The notes below the pieces were generated by a model. That model searched no databases. It had not been told where the DNA came from and saw only the letters and a list, made by a program, of their open reading frames with translations. A DNA stretch of 64,000 bases from Agapetus fuscipes (taxonomy: Eukaryota; Arthropoda; Insecta; Trichoptera; Glossosomatidae), in NCBI GenBank assembly GCA_951799405.1, contig OX637337.1:18536347-18600346 (forward strand), in the 5' to 3' direction. Positions 32,031-43,189 of this stretch are shown piece after piece. The first letter of the stretch is position 1. Each line of letters starts with the position of its first letter. The position numbers and the translations under genes were made by a program.

Positions 32031-32403
32031 TTATTAATACTGGAATTAGGTGGGAAATAAACGCAGCCAAATATTGTAGAAAGTGGTCGCGTGTAAATAA
32101 GTACAAATATTTGTTCTACCGATTTAGTTATGCAAGGGATCAATTTAGAGTTAAGTCTTTTTGATACTGCAATCATCACGCCCCCACCACGAGTCTTGTC
32201 ACTCGTAAAAGTGGATCGGTCTTTACGATAAACATTGTGACCAGAAAAACCAAGTTCAGCAGAACCGATATTATCACTAAGCCAGGTTTCAGTTAATGAA
32301 TATACATCAAAATTTAGTAATGCCTGGTTAGTGTAGATGGAGTTTAACTTAGTTCTCAGACCACGAACATTTTGATAGTAGATTTTTAAATCTAGTTTTT
32401 TGA
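32018..32403 (-). pseudogene. LINE ORF2 5' part: endonuclease N-terminus, frameshifted
   Basis: A second frame, not begun by an ATG I could place, encodes IYYQNVRGLRTKLNSIY, YSLTETWLSD, RKDRSTFT and TRGGGVMIAVSKRL, which are the N-terminal blocks of CR1/Jockey endonucleases (N, E and R/GGGV blocks). It reads into TGA at 32018-32020 shortly after VYFPPNSS. The continuation (FTFEVEQIKLKFPSSNF) is in the adjacent frame, so a single small indel near 32020-32035 breaks ORF2. It overlaps or abuts the end of ORF1 at 32392. Confidence 0.75.
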
Positions 32404-33087
32404 AGTAGTGTTTACAATTTTTGGTATGCCATTAAAAAACCTTAACGCTACATTCCTTTCTCCACGCTCTCTTCTAGTCTCCAACTCAGTCCACAGTGAT
32501 TTAAGATGTTCTCTTTGCATTTCAGTGAGGTCTTGTTTAATTTTGAGTTCTTTGGGCAGTTTAAATCGGTTTAAGAAAAATGTTCTTGCATCATCAGCAT
32601 CATTAAATGTGACCTTTAATGGTCTCAGTTTGTCCTTCCTCTTTATTCCCAGTCTATGGACCTTTAGAATTTGTAAATCTCTTAGGGCGTCAGTGCTAAG
32701 TAGCAACTTAGAGGTTTGGTTCAAGTCCTGGGGTATGAGTTCACGTGACTCCTCGTTAGGAGCCACCTCTGGAACATTAAAAATTATTACGTTTTTTGCC
32801 CGTGTATTCCTATCCGATAATTTGGAAAGCATCTCAGATATATTAGAACCTTTGTTGGTGACAGTTTCATTCTTTTCCATGCTAATCCTCTCTTTAAGAA
32901 TCTTGATTTCAGTTTGCTGGCTAGCAATTTTTGCTGTCGCAACACTCATAGCAGCCATAAATTTGATAGCGATAGGGTTAATCTTTGCAATGTGATCTCT
33001 CGTAAATTTACTGTCATCGGTGATTAATTTGGAAAGAGCACTTGCGGCTTTCTCTACTAATTCAATTATTTCCTGTGCTTCGATCAT
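32392..33087 (-). CDS. LINE ORF1 protein
   Basis: 231 codons starting MIEAQEIIELVEKAASAL, complete to a TAG stop. Residues about 60-75 look like a short heptad/coiled-coil stretch (ASQQTEIKILKERISMEK). Residues about 95-165 have an RRM-like core beginning RAKNVIIFNVPE and ending LRPLKVTFND. The C-terminal part (KIKQDLTEMQREHLKSLWTE, then ERGERNVALRFFNGIPKIV) matches the C-terminal nucleic-acid-binding region of LINE ORF1 proteins. ORF1 proteins bind the element RNA and act as chaperones in the RNP. ORF2 follows at once in another frame. No frame damage seen here, in contrast to ORF2. Confidence 0.75.
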   Translation of the reverse strand: MIEAQEIIELVEKAASALSKLITDDSKFTRDHIAKINPIAIKFMAAMSVATAKIASQQTEIKILKERISMEKNETVTNKGSNISEMLSKLSDRNTRAKNVIIFNVPEVAPNEESRELIPQDLNQTSKLLLSTDALRDLQILKVHRLGIKRKDKLRPLKVTFNDADDARTFFLNRFKLPKELKIKQDLTEMQREHLKSLWTELETRRERGERNVALRFFNGIPKIVNTTSKN

Positions 33088-33300
33088 CTTTCCTATATTA
33101 CAAGGTATTATTCCTCTGTATCAATCCCTTTTGTCAATTTCAATTTGTGTCAATTTATTTTCTTTGTCAGTTCAAAACTTTGTAGAAACTCTGTAGTTTC
33201 TCTGTTGTCTGTAGTAGTATTTGTATATTATTATTTGCAGCAATTGTTTTGGTAGGGTATGGCAGTAATTTAATATGTAATATCAGTCAGTAAAAAGAGA

Positions 33301-35848
33301 CTTTAATCACGGAATCTGAAGTAAAAAACAAAAACAAATACTCCTCAATCATTAACAAAACTCAACCCTACGATACAAGACACTTTTTTTCACACCAGAG
33401 TTATAAAAACAACACAAAAGCAATTAAATGTGACAGAACTATAGAACAGTGTACTCTCACTTGTTGTTGGAATAATATTTCGTATTTATATTCGGATTAC
33501 TTTACCCCGAGTATAAAGCATCGCGTAAACTCCCCTCGATTGAGTAAATCGAAAAATTGCATGAAAACTAAATCACTCACTGGGAGGGTAAGCCATACAT
33601 TTTCCATTTATGCAATCGATAGGAGTTTATGTAAATGTTTTACTTGAGATATTTGAATTCATACATTTTTAAAAGCTAGCAAAGTAATCATACTTTTCTT
33701 TACATCATTTTGCATATTACAAGTGTACATAATTCATGTATATCCAACATTTAACTTTAGAAATCATTATAAGACTACTCCACTCTCGCTGTAGTTGCCG
33801 TGATCGTCTGCTCCCTCTTGCAGCTTCCTGCCAAGCGACTCTTTCTCTCATTCACTTCTTACCTTTACCCTTCTTATTGGTGGTCGTGAAAACTAAGAGA
33901 GAGATATGAAAGGAGAATCCCCTCACCACTACAATAAAAAAAACTCCGGCAAAATTTTAATTACGTAAACGAAAAAAATTAATATTAAGTTGAATAAAAA
34001 AATAAGTTTATTTCTTAAATAGTAAATAGATGTACTGTTGAGGAAAGTATAGATTTAACTAACTAATATGATAAAAGCTTAACTTGTAGCTAGTGTTGTG
34101 AGCTTTTGTTTTTAAATATTTATTAAAGTTTGTTCTTATCTCAACATTAAGGAAAAATAATTCTGTGAATATATTTGTGTAATAAAGAATGTGTTGTGTA
34201 AATATTTTATGTACGCTGCTGTAAAGCAGTAGTGTCGATTTTTTAATTAATACATATTTATTGTTTGCTACGTAATGGAAGGATAAAAAAGACTGTATGT
34301 ATGAATAAGTTGACTGAAGAATAAACACTGAAAATATTATTATTTATTACATAATTATGCTTTTATCTACGTATACTAACAGTTTATGATAAAGACGTGT
34401 GAATTTCGGCTTTATAATAGATTTTTTGAGAATACAATGAGATTTTTTTTTAAAGATTTTCCGGGATTCAATTCCGGAAGCTTTCAACAAAAATCCGGAA
34501 AGTTACCAACCACACTACAACTAACTAAAGATACAGTTGAATTTTTTTTTACTAAATACTGCATACTTATTGGAAAAGGTACTAAATATCTGAACATAAA
34601 AGTACGATTTTTATGTCCGATTTGCCTTGCGTAGCGTTAAATTTTGACGACCGGCAATACGCAAAGCTACTAACTGTTATGTTCGCCCATCAAACTGATT
34701 GATACGACATTATCATGGCCAATAATATTTCTGTTTGATTTAGTTGTTTACGCTGGATGCCGTCAACAATCCGATACCTACATTAAAGAAATGAACAAAC
34801 GGACATTCGGCCATCTACTATACATCCCTAGTTTTTATTATTATAAGACTTGTAATGCCCCATACTGATAAATCGTAATAGTGATGCGACTGTAAATTTA
34901 TTAGTAATCGATAAAATGAAAAAATTGAAGTGGGGGTTTTCGGTCATTTTCAATTCTTAAAACGACTTGAAAATTATATAATTTACAACTGCAAACTGTA
35001 ACTGTAACTCTTTCGCCAGTTTTCTAGGGGTAGCTTAAGTCAAGAAAAAAACTGACAATAAGTTTAAATATATTTTTTTAAATGAACGCGAATCTTGTAA
35101 AATAAATAAAATATAAATCTTTAATATCAAATAAACTCAAATAATATAAGTTTTATATTTGTAAGCCATTCGTCAAACGACATAAAGATATCAAGATAAT
35201 TAAATTGTGGTATTACCACACTGAAAACTAATGATTAATTCTACAACTAACATAAAAGAAAACCATTTTTATTTATTATAAACATTGCTTTATTTTTACT
35301 TTTATTGTAAAAATAACACATTCACTAGATAATACGTGACCAATCATGGTTTGACGAGTCGAAACGTTTGTAATCTGAACAATAATAGTAAAATAAAACA
35401 TTGTTTGAAATACATTTTTCTATCTTATTTATAAAAAATGATACTTAATAAAATGTCTTGCACATCTCTACATGCTAAAAACACGAGTTATTCCTTCGCC
35501 GACCAATGTCCATCCCTACAGAATAAATATTATGGAGCTTTTACATTACGTAGAATGTTTCACAAAATGAAGCACTTTACGGATTAAACACTGCGTAGCG
35601 CCTCGTGCTTAAAACCCATAGTTGCAGGTTCGATTTACATGAATAAAAATGTAATACATTTACGCGATAGTGCGACATGTTTTAAGATAAATGGTTCTGA
35701 AATTAATTGCCAATAATACAACATTAAAACACATACCATATCATGCAAGATTTATTTAATAAAAGCGCTTGCTTTTTGAAGAAATAGGTGGGCATTTCTT
35801 TCATATTTGATTTTTTTTAAATAAATAAAAATAAAAGTACAAATCTAA
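33301..35848. other. Long AT-rich stretch, mostly unassigned
   Basis: No gene seen. About 33777-33850 may be a tiny R1-like scrap (minus RQLQREWSS against RQWQREWNSS at 25120-25150). About 35335-35400 has GACGAGTCGAAACGTTTG, which recalls Penelope-like ends. The 34059-34634 frames have no recognised domain. Confidence 0.35.
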
Positions 35849-36640
35849 TGCCCGCTTTCCACTGCGAGCGGAGCGGACTCCGTACGGACTCCGCTCGACT
35901 AGCAACAGTAAATTTCATAGAAGTGCTTCCACCGACAGCGAGTCAGCGGAGCGGACTGAGCGAGTACAAAGAGTTACAAAAGTGGTCGCAGAGTTGAGCG
36001 AGTTTCCAGCGGACTCCGTACGGACTCCGCTCGACTAGCAACAGTAAATTTCATAGAAGTGCTTCCACCGACAGCGGAGTGAGCGGAGCGGACTGAGCGA
36101 GTAAAAATGGGTCCGCTGTGTCATGGTCTCGGCCGCTAGTTTTCAACTGACTCCGCTCCCCCGTGCCCCCGCGCCAACCCGCGCAGTTGCGTGACAGCGA
36201 TAAAACACATCATACATGATTTACAAAAACACATCATACATTATTTTATAAATTTGAAAATATTAAAATGTATATTTTATTTCAAACATCTACTTTTTAT
36301 GTTTAAAGCAAAATAATACATTACTTTTTATGTTTCGAAACAAAAAAAAAACTTTTTTATTAATAATTAAAACGTTTGATCTGGGCGTAGGCTGCAACGA
36401 GCTGTCACACACTAGTTGGCTCCGCTAAGCCCGCTGTAGATGGAAGGCAAACAACTCTTTCATCTGACTCATCTCATTTCCCGCCTAGCTCACTCCGCCG
36501 GGCTCGTTGGCTGTGGAAGGCAAATACCATTATTTTTTAAAACTCTTTCGCAATGGAAGGCCAAAACTATTTCACTACGCTCCGCTCAGCTATTTCCCGC
36601 TCCCGCTCAGCTATTTCCCGCTCGCAGTGGAAAGCGGGCA
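35849..36640. mobile_element. Harbinger-like non-autonomous DNA transposon (MITE)
   Basis: 792 bp bounded by 23-bp perfect terminal inverted repeats (TGCCCGCTTTCCACTGCGAG plus CGG at 35849; its reverse complement ending at 36640) and flanked by TAA on both sides (35846-35848, 36641-36643). A 3-bp TWA-type target duplication is typical of PIF/Harbinger elements. No transposase ORF. The interior holds a 136-bp direct tandem duplication starting at 35873 and 36009, and further TIR-like 'ctccgctc/gagcggag' subrepeats near both ends. It is GC-rich against AT-rich surroundings. Confidence 0.8.
35873..36144. repeat. 136-bp tandem duplication inside the Harbinger-like element
   Basis: Two units beginning GCGGACTCCGTACGGACTCC at 35873 and 36009. 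Each includes the palindromic CGGACTCCGTACGGACTCCG core and the identical 'tagcaacagtaaatttcata' segment. Confidence 0.85.
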
Positions 36641-37935
36641 TAAAACATTTTTCTTTCACATGGTATTATTTTACATGAAAAGTGGTGCATGTAAATTCTT
36701 TAATGTGACAACCAATACAATATTTTTCAACAAGTATTCAAATTTTATTAGGTACTCCATTACCATTAAATTTTCTACATCTTTTACATGAACTAAAATG
36801 AACAAAAATAAAAATCTGTAAGTAATTTATTATTTCTAAACAAATCCATCAAAATTTTCTAAAATTATTTTTCAATTCTCAAACAGTGAAATGGTATAAT
36901 TGAAACAACAGGCTTCCGTGGACATCGAAAAATATAAAAGAACGGCGCAGTGGTCGTCAGCCCTAGGCAAAAAACAAAAAAGACGGAAAAAACGACGAAA
37001 AAATATGAAAAAATCGCCGCCGTCGGTTCCTCAATAATGCAGGGGCCGAATGAACGCGAAAATTAGGCGGGTAGTTTTCGGGGGGAGGGGAGGCCTTTAC
37101 CCAGAAGGGAGTGTGTGCTCTAGTGCATATATACATATTCGCGGACTCGATCGCAAAAACATGCAAGGGAAAATTGGGCAGTTTCTAGTATTGTATGCGC
37201 CAGTGAAACAGGGTTTCCACTTGCCTTGTAAATGAATAAAAAAAAACATGTTTTTTTTATCGAAATTCAGAGATTAATTAATTTATTAATTATAAAAACT
37301 AATTTGCTTTTTTATAAGAAAACAAAAAAGTAAGTACCAAGTTTAAAGCAGCCATAATTTATTATCTAGATTTTTGGTAGCGCCTTTGTGAAAGTTCATT
37401 TTTATAAATTTTATACAAAATGAACAGTGCTAAAATTCGCATTGAGTTTTATTTGATTATTTATGTATTACCTACTAGTTAAAAGCAATATGTCTCATCG
37501 ACAGATGCAAAATTAAAACTAAATTTTTTTTTCGATGATCTGGTCTGAGCACCGAAATTTATTACAATACTAGTAAAAATAAAACAGTGTTTCAGTTTAA
37601 AAAAAATCATCTCTATCATTGCAAGTATTAGTAATTTATGATTGAATATAAAACTTACAACCTTAGGGTTATTTTTAAACAATATTCATTCATCAATATA
37701 GATGTGTGATAAAAACGAAATGAAAAAAACGAAATTAATTTAGAAAATTTACTCCGTAGTAATCAAAATAAGATCCTATTTCCAATAAATCAAAAAAAAA
37801 AAAAAAAATGTATAGCTATTTGTAAAATAAATAATTCATTTTCACAGTGTACAAACCATTAGAAATAGAAGCTTTCATTGTTAGATAACGAGACAGACTA
37901 CACAATTTCAACCCTCTACGCAAAAAAAAAAAAAA
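36641..37935. other. Unassigned AT-rich stretch
   Basis: No gene or family match. A GC-richer low-copy patch at 37010-37110 has no domain. Confidence 0.4.
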
Positions 37936-38012
37936 CGCAACTAAGCTACACATATAGTGTAACTTCTTGCCGCGTTATCCCCGAAGGGGTCGCATGTGGC
38001 GAGTTGAACCTA
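37936..38012 (-). mobile_element. SINE-B 3'-end fragment with T-run end
   Basis: Only the last ~77 bp of the family (minus), followed on the element strand by a run of 14 T (A run at 37922-37935 on the plus strand). Well preserved. Confidence 0.75.
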
Positions 38013-38253
38013 TTACCTATACGACAAACAGAAGTAATTGAATTTTCGATGTCATGTAAAAACAATCTTTCTAAAAATTTCATTTTCAATGTAACACCTG
38101 TTAAAACCGTGAAAATTCAAAATCGATCTCAAAAATGTGTGTAAAAAAATACATTATTTTATAAATAAATAAATGCTTTGATTTTTATACCATCTTCCGG
38201 TAAACGGAACTTTAATGCAAGGCAAATATACTCTATAATCTATAATCTAAGCG
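38013..38253. other. Unassigned spacer between two SINE-B copies
   Basis: AT-rich, no match seen. Confidence 0.35.
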
Positions 38254-38587
38254 TCCGGTCAATAGCTCAGTTGGAAGAGTGCTTGCATTCCATGCCGTGA
38301 GCTCGGGCTCGAATCCCACCGAAGCTAAGGTGTCAGAAATGATTTCCCATTTCGGTGTTTATTTCAAACCCCAAAATAAAATACCGGCAAGGTTTAACTC
38401 AGCCTTCACAAGAAATTAGTACCAGCCCCCTCGGGAGCTGGGAAACCCCCCACTTCACTGAAGTGGTTGGCGTAAGGCCAGCCCCCTTACCTGTAAAAAT
38501 AAAAAGGTTCAACTCGCCACATGCGACCCCTTCGGGGATAACGCGGCAAGAAGTTATACTATATGTGTAGCTTAGTTGCGTTTTTTT
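38254..38587 (+). mobile_element. SINE-B, full length
   Basis: tRNA-like head TCCGGTCAATAGCTCAGTTGG, B box GGCTCGAATCC, full body and the end TTAGTTGCG followed by seven T (38581-38587). It is in inverted orientation to the fragment at 37936. Confidence 0.85.
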
Positions 38588-38589
38588 GC

Positions 38590-38790
38590 GTAAGCTGCAA
38601 GGATATATTAACATTTAAGACTCATATGAACTGGATGCCTACAGACAGGCACATGAAGGTTCGCGCCTACACATTCTGCATGTGTGCATATAAATAAAGA
38701 AAACCTCACATGGACAAAAATCTTGCAACTCCTGCCGCCGTTCCCTGAACCGGGGTGGCATTGGCAAAAGTGGCCGATTTTTACAGCGTT
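38590..38790 (-). mobile_element. RTE-tail repeat, diverged
   Basis: 'agctgcaaggatatattaacattta', 'tgcctacagacaggcacatgaaggttcgcgcc', 'gttccctgaaccggggtggcattggcaaaagtgg' (minus orientation). It abuts the SINE-B. Confidence 0.65.
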
Positions 38791-40824
38791 TAAATACACT
38801 CGATGCGTATAAATACAGTTTTCTTTTGAAAATGTAGATATTTGTTACAAAATAATTTCTCACACACCTGTCAGCCCCGAAACTGGGCTATTAATTATTC
38901 CTGTCGTGGCGCCGCGGGAAAAATCATTCCCAAAATTTGCAGAAAAGCCCGTTCTGAAGGGGGCACATGGGGGTGGTTATTGAAAAGTTGTCAATAGGAG
39001 GGGGGGGAGGGAAGTACCTCCCTCTAAAATCCCACCCCGCTTCAAACCTGTTCACATGCACACTTTTGTTTTTAGATGCAAATGTTGCTAGGAAAGGTGA
39101 TTTTTAAATACATATTCGAATCCCGCCGGCAAGCTTCAACATGGGCGTGGGCTTCCAAATCCGAAAGAGCTCGGATATTTCCGGGATAATAATTATAAAT
39201 TATAAATCATCAAAAACAATACTAATAATGTAAGACTATAATGGTAGCGAAATTATTAAAGTTATCCTTCTTTTTTTTCCTTTATACAATAATTTAGATC
39301 AACAAGCCAGAGTCACTCTTATACTTAGACCCTACAGTTTAAGAAACATGTGAAAAAACGTCAATTTTAGGGTATGGGGCCAGTTTAAATGATCTTAAAA
39401 AAGCTAAATCGAAAATATATTTTACATATTCAATGAACGAATGTTACATTTAATCTATGCCTGGACATTTTAAGCCACTATTTACTCGCTACTACCGCTT
39501 ACCACTAAACAGCTCAAACTGTCTGAACAAGGCATAACTGCATACAAAAGACTGTATCTACCCCAAGTAAAAATGTTTCACTCAACCATACCAAAAAATA
39601 TAAGAAAACGAAAACGCTCACTAAGAGTGCTATTATAATTTCCATATAAATTTATTGAATACACGATTTGGTTGAGCTTAAGCGTAAAGTTCTATACTTG
39701 TGGACTGAGTTGAATCCCCAATTATATCTACAGATGGAGATGTGGGAGGGGAAGGGGGAAGCACTATTAACAATATGGAATTTAAAAGCGTACGTTTTTG
39801 TGTTTGAATTTTTTTCCCACAAAATAGCCGTTTTCAGTGCACTGAAAATTGGAAAATTGCACGTTCCAAGGCCATGAGATGCATTTTTTTTTGTACAAAC
39901 CAGACATTGATTTTTTTAAATCTATAGGTTTAGTACAATTTACATAATATGTATAAAGTTTATGACTGAACAAAGCTGGACGCTCACTTCATTTCAATGT
40001 CTCAAAACAAAGCAATCCAGCACAAAACAAACACTACGCAGCTAGTACCGCTGCAATAAAGACATCAACCGCCAGCTCACCAACGCCCACACCTATACTA
40101 CTCTCCGAAAAGTGCTGTAGACCTCTTGATTTCCGAAATTCTGATGAGTGTCCTGCATAGAAATCCCTAAAAAAAGCTTGCGGTTGAACGCTATTTGCGC
40201 CATTTTATTTAAAAAAAAAAACTCTACGATAGTATTTTTTCAGTAACTTTTCAATGCTTTATCTTTATTTACCGAGTACTTTTCTAATGCATCGCAGTTG
40301 GCTGATTCCACTTATACCTCATTCCCAGGCACGATCGTGGCACATGCACAATACTCAGGCCGCATGCAAGCTGAACAGTGAAGCAAGGGAGCATCTCTTT
40401 ATGAACCGCAGAGTCTATTTGGCAATTAAGCAGTGACGTAACCAGGTACACTGATATTGAGAAATATTTGTAACCAGTTTTTTTTTCATTGCTAAAATGG
40501 GTTATTTAACACTCACTGTGAAAAATCTCGACATATTTTTCTATTGTTTTGATTTAATGCAATCTGCCTTCTTAATTTAGTTTTATACTTTATTTGACAA
40601 GTTTTTTGTTTTAATTTCTTGCTGTAGTTTTGCACATGATTGCCATAGGCTTCTTCAGCGCAAAGTTGATATGATGATACTAATGTTGATAAAACTGTAT
40701 TTTTTTCTTGTCATTTTTTAAAATGTTGTAAAGCACTATTGAGGTGATATTACATAGTTTGAAAAAATGTCAAGCAATCATGAAGCACAAAACAAAGGTA
40801 GATAAAAAAAAACGATAAATGCCA
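38791..40824. other. Long AT-rich stretch, unassigned
   Basis: No gene or family match found. A G-run patch lies at 38995-39012. Confidence 0.4.
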
Positions 40825-40902
40825 TCTGAATAAGTTGGCTACGATGCCAACGAAACGTCGTGAATAATCTGAATTCTCCTACAACGGCTTGTCGTAATTG
40901 AC
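40825..40902 (+). other. Penelope-like / hammerhead-like terminal motif
   Basis: CTGAATAAGTTGGCTACGATGCCAACGAAACGTCGTGAATAATCTGAATTCTCCTACAACGGCTTGTCG order: stem GTTGGC/GCCAAC, GAAAC box and the downstream 'ttctc...acaacggctt' of the family. The 5' core box is mutated (CTGAATA). Confidence 0.45.
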
Positions 40903-41594
40903 ACGTGTGAAGTAAAGAATTCATAAAAAAAATGTACAAAAAAATATCTGCGTTTTAATCCCCAATTTATATTATTGTTGCAGAATGCGATAAGAAAATC
41001 GTTCAACCGATATGAAACAATACACAGTATGTAGAACACAGCGTTACCACACATTGGAAGTTGACAATAATAGGGAAAGGAAATATTGTTACATACAAAG
41101 TATTTTGTCGTATCTAACAATCAGAAATGGCACAAGAAGAAAAAAAAATGAAAAGATAAAGAGGAAGAAAAAAAAATATGCTGCGCTCATGATCAATACG
41201 CTAAAGTCGTGTTTTTTTCTTCTGGTGCGGCCACTTTAACGTCAGAACCAACAAACGGAAAATTATAGGCAATCGTTTGAGGAGACCGTCGAACGTTCGG
41301 CCGTTCATGACCGGCCAATGGAGCGGCGAATGCGGGGAAACCGGCGGGTATGTGGAGCACTGGCAAAGCGATCAAAGGATTGCGGACCCACTTGCACACA
41401 AATTAGCAAAAAATACCTTTATGTTCCGATGCGAGTGGGGTCCGCACTTCCGTACTAATAACTCTACCTGAACTAGCATTTTTTCCTATTCTGTATGTTG
41501 TTAAACTGAACGGAACCTGTTTGACGGAAAGGCGGCAAGAGTTGTAGGGTAATTTGAAAATTGCGTATTTATTTTGAAAAAACACAAATTTGTC
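40903..41594. other. Unassigned stretch with GC-rich islet
   Basis: 41225-41395 is clearly GC-richer and low-copy in this window. No protein domain recognised in the frames there. Confidence 0.4.
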
Positions 41595-41768
41595 TGGTTG
41601 CGTTCCATGCCAGAAGACTAAAGTTCAATCCCTTACAAGCGTGTTTATTATTTTCAAACCAAAAATAAAAATTCCGATAGGGTTTGCTTAGCTCTCACAA
41701 TAAATGAGGACCAGCCCCCTTAGGAGCTGGGAAACCCCGATTTAGAGTGAATTGGTTGAAATTAGGCT
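41595..41768 (+). mobile_element. SINE-B, 5' and 3' truncated
   Basis: 'ttgcgttccatgccagaagactaaagttcaatccc' (anticodon side and B box), 'tccgatagggtttgcttagc', 'aggagctgggaaacccc'. The tail is missing. Confidence 0.55.
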
Positions 41769-42274
41769 TCAATTGATAATAATCCTTTGGAGACCACGTG
41801 GTAACGGATTGCTTTATGTGCAGTTTATTTGCGTGCATGCAGCTTGTGTGAGCGCGAACTTTAACAAGTCTACAACAATTTTGGCATATATGTGTTTCAT
41901 ATCAAGAAGTAGAAGAAGCAGATTCACCTACCAGTAAAACATATAGGTCCAAAGTAACCGTCCTGTCCATATCGTTCACTTTAGCTAGCAACTAGACGTA
42001 GGTACATTTATTATAGGGCCGGGGTAATATGGGCTCGCATGCAAAGGCCTAGTACAAACATTTTCGGTAGCCTGTGCCTACTTCAAGTGACGTGCATTGC
42101 CGAAGCACACCCTTCATAACATCAAGCCAACTTGATTGTTGATCAAACAACGTACTCTCAGTATAAAAAAGTAGAAACAAATTAATGGTTTTCATTTTGC
42201 AAACCAATGAATGGCCATGCCAGCTTAAAAAGATCACCAAAAAGATAACGAGATGGGTTTCTTTATAATCTGTA
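41769..42274. other. Unassigned stretch
   Basis: Partial RTE-tail-like words ('gcatgcagcttgtgtgagcgcgaact' at about 41832) but otherwise no match. No gene. Confidence 0.35.
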
Positions 42275-42460
42275 ATCTAAGTTGCAAATATACATTGACA
42301 TTTAATATTCATATAAAATGCATTCCCAAAACCAGACACGAACCACTTTGTCTTACATTTGTTGCATGTGAACTTACAACAACAAAAATACCTCACATGA
42401 ACATCAGCCTTGCAGTCCTGTCGTCCGTCCCTGAAACCGGAGTGGTATTGGCAATTTCAA
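42275..42460 (-). mobile_element. RTE-tail repeat
   Basis: 'gtaatctaagttgcaaatatacattgacattta' through 'gtccctgaaaccggagtggtattggca', minus orientation. Confidence 0.65.
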
Positions 42461-42679
42461 GAAATTAAATGAGCATGAAAACTCCACGTAGAAAATACTT
42501 TCTTTTTAAGTTTTTCTAAAATGATTAAAGAAAAAATGAGAAAAACTATAACAATAAACGCTTGTTTCGTCTTTAAAACGCGAAACAACAGGACGTGTTG
42601 CATTTTTTTACACATTAAATACTTATAAACTCATTAGATTTTGTAGGGTTTGTGTATTCACACAGTTAAAATTCATTTT

Positions 42680-42903
42680 TTTAAATAAAGCTATTTTTTG
42701 TTTAACGTAGTTTATTTTCACAATAATATTTAATATCTCGAGTACTTTCGACCTTCAATATTCAGGCCATTATCAAGAGTGATGTATAAATATATATATA
42801 TAATATATATATTTATATTAATATTGAAGGTCGAAAGTACTCGAGATATTAAATATTATTGTGAAAATAAACTATGTTAAACAAAAAATAGCTTTATTTT
42901 AAA
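42680..42903. repeat. Foldback element with ~84-bp arms
   Basis: Left arm 42680-42762 and right arm 42820-42903 are reverse complements with one substitution (AACGTAG against AACATAG) and one single-base indel near the outer end, around a 57-bp AT-rich spacer that begins TCAGGCCATTATCAAGAG. Outer ends carry AAATAAAGC/GCTTTATTT. The arm contains GGTCGAAAG beside CTTGATAATGGCCTGA, the layout seen at Penelope-like ends, so it may be two such ends in inverted orientation. Confidence 0.85.
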
Positions 42904-43189
42904 CTTATAAACTCCGTTAAAAATATATTTTTTGAAGTTTTTTTTTAAGAATTTCGTATACGCATCCTACAAGTTGTAATTTGTTTTACCTTAAAACCAA
43001 TCAGCTTACAATAAATTGGCCTACATTGTTGTCTACTTCTAATTCACAGCTTTTGATTCAAGGCGGCTTCGATCCTGGAGAAGAGTTTCAGTCCAGATTC
43101 AGCTCTCGTCTCAATTTGGCTAATACAAAGGAGAGCCCCACAATACAGGACCTCTAGCTACCCGTACAATGTATATGCAACAAGAGTCT

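Larger units (their letters stand above)
27652..33300 (-). mobile_element. CR1/Jockey-type LINE, near full length, interrupted
   Basis: Order on the minus strand: 5' region (about 33300-33088), ORF1 (33087-32392), ORF2 endonuclease and reverse transcriptase (32403 to 30325), a 1574-bp RTE-like insertion (30324-28751), ORF2 C-terminus (28750-27953), T-rich 3' UTR (27952-27685) and a TTTA/TAAA microsatellite tail (27684-27652). Microsatellite tails and this ORF layout fit the CR1/Daphne/Jockey group. The exact 5' end is not visible to me. Confidence 0.8.

Noticed and set aside
31856..32164. Plus-strand frame of 102 codons
   Set aside because: Antisense of the LINE endonuclease region.
32408..32995. 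195-codon plus-strand frame
   Set aside because: Exact antisense shadow of LINE ORF1, which has domain-like structure on the minus strand.
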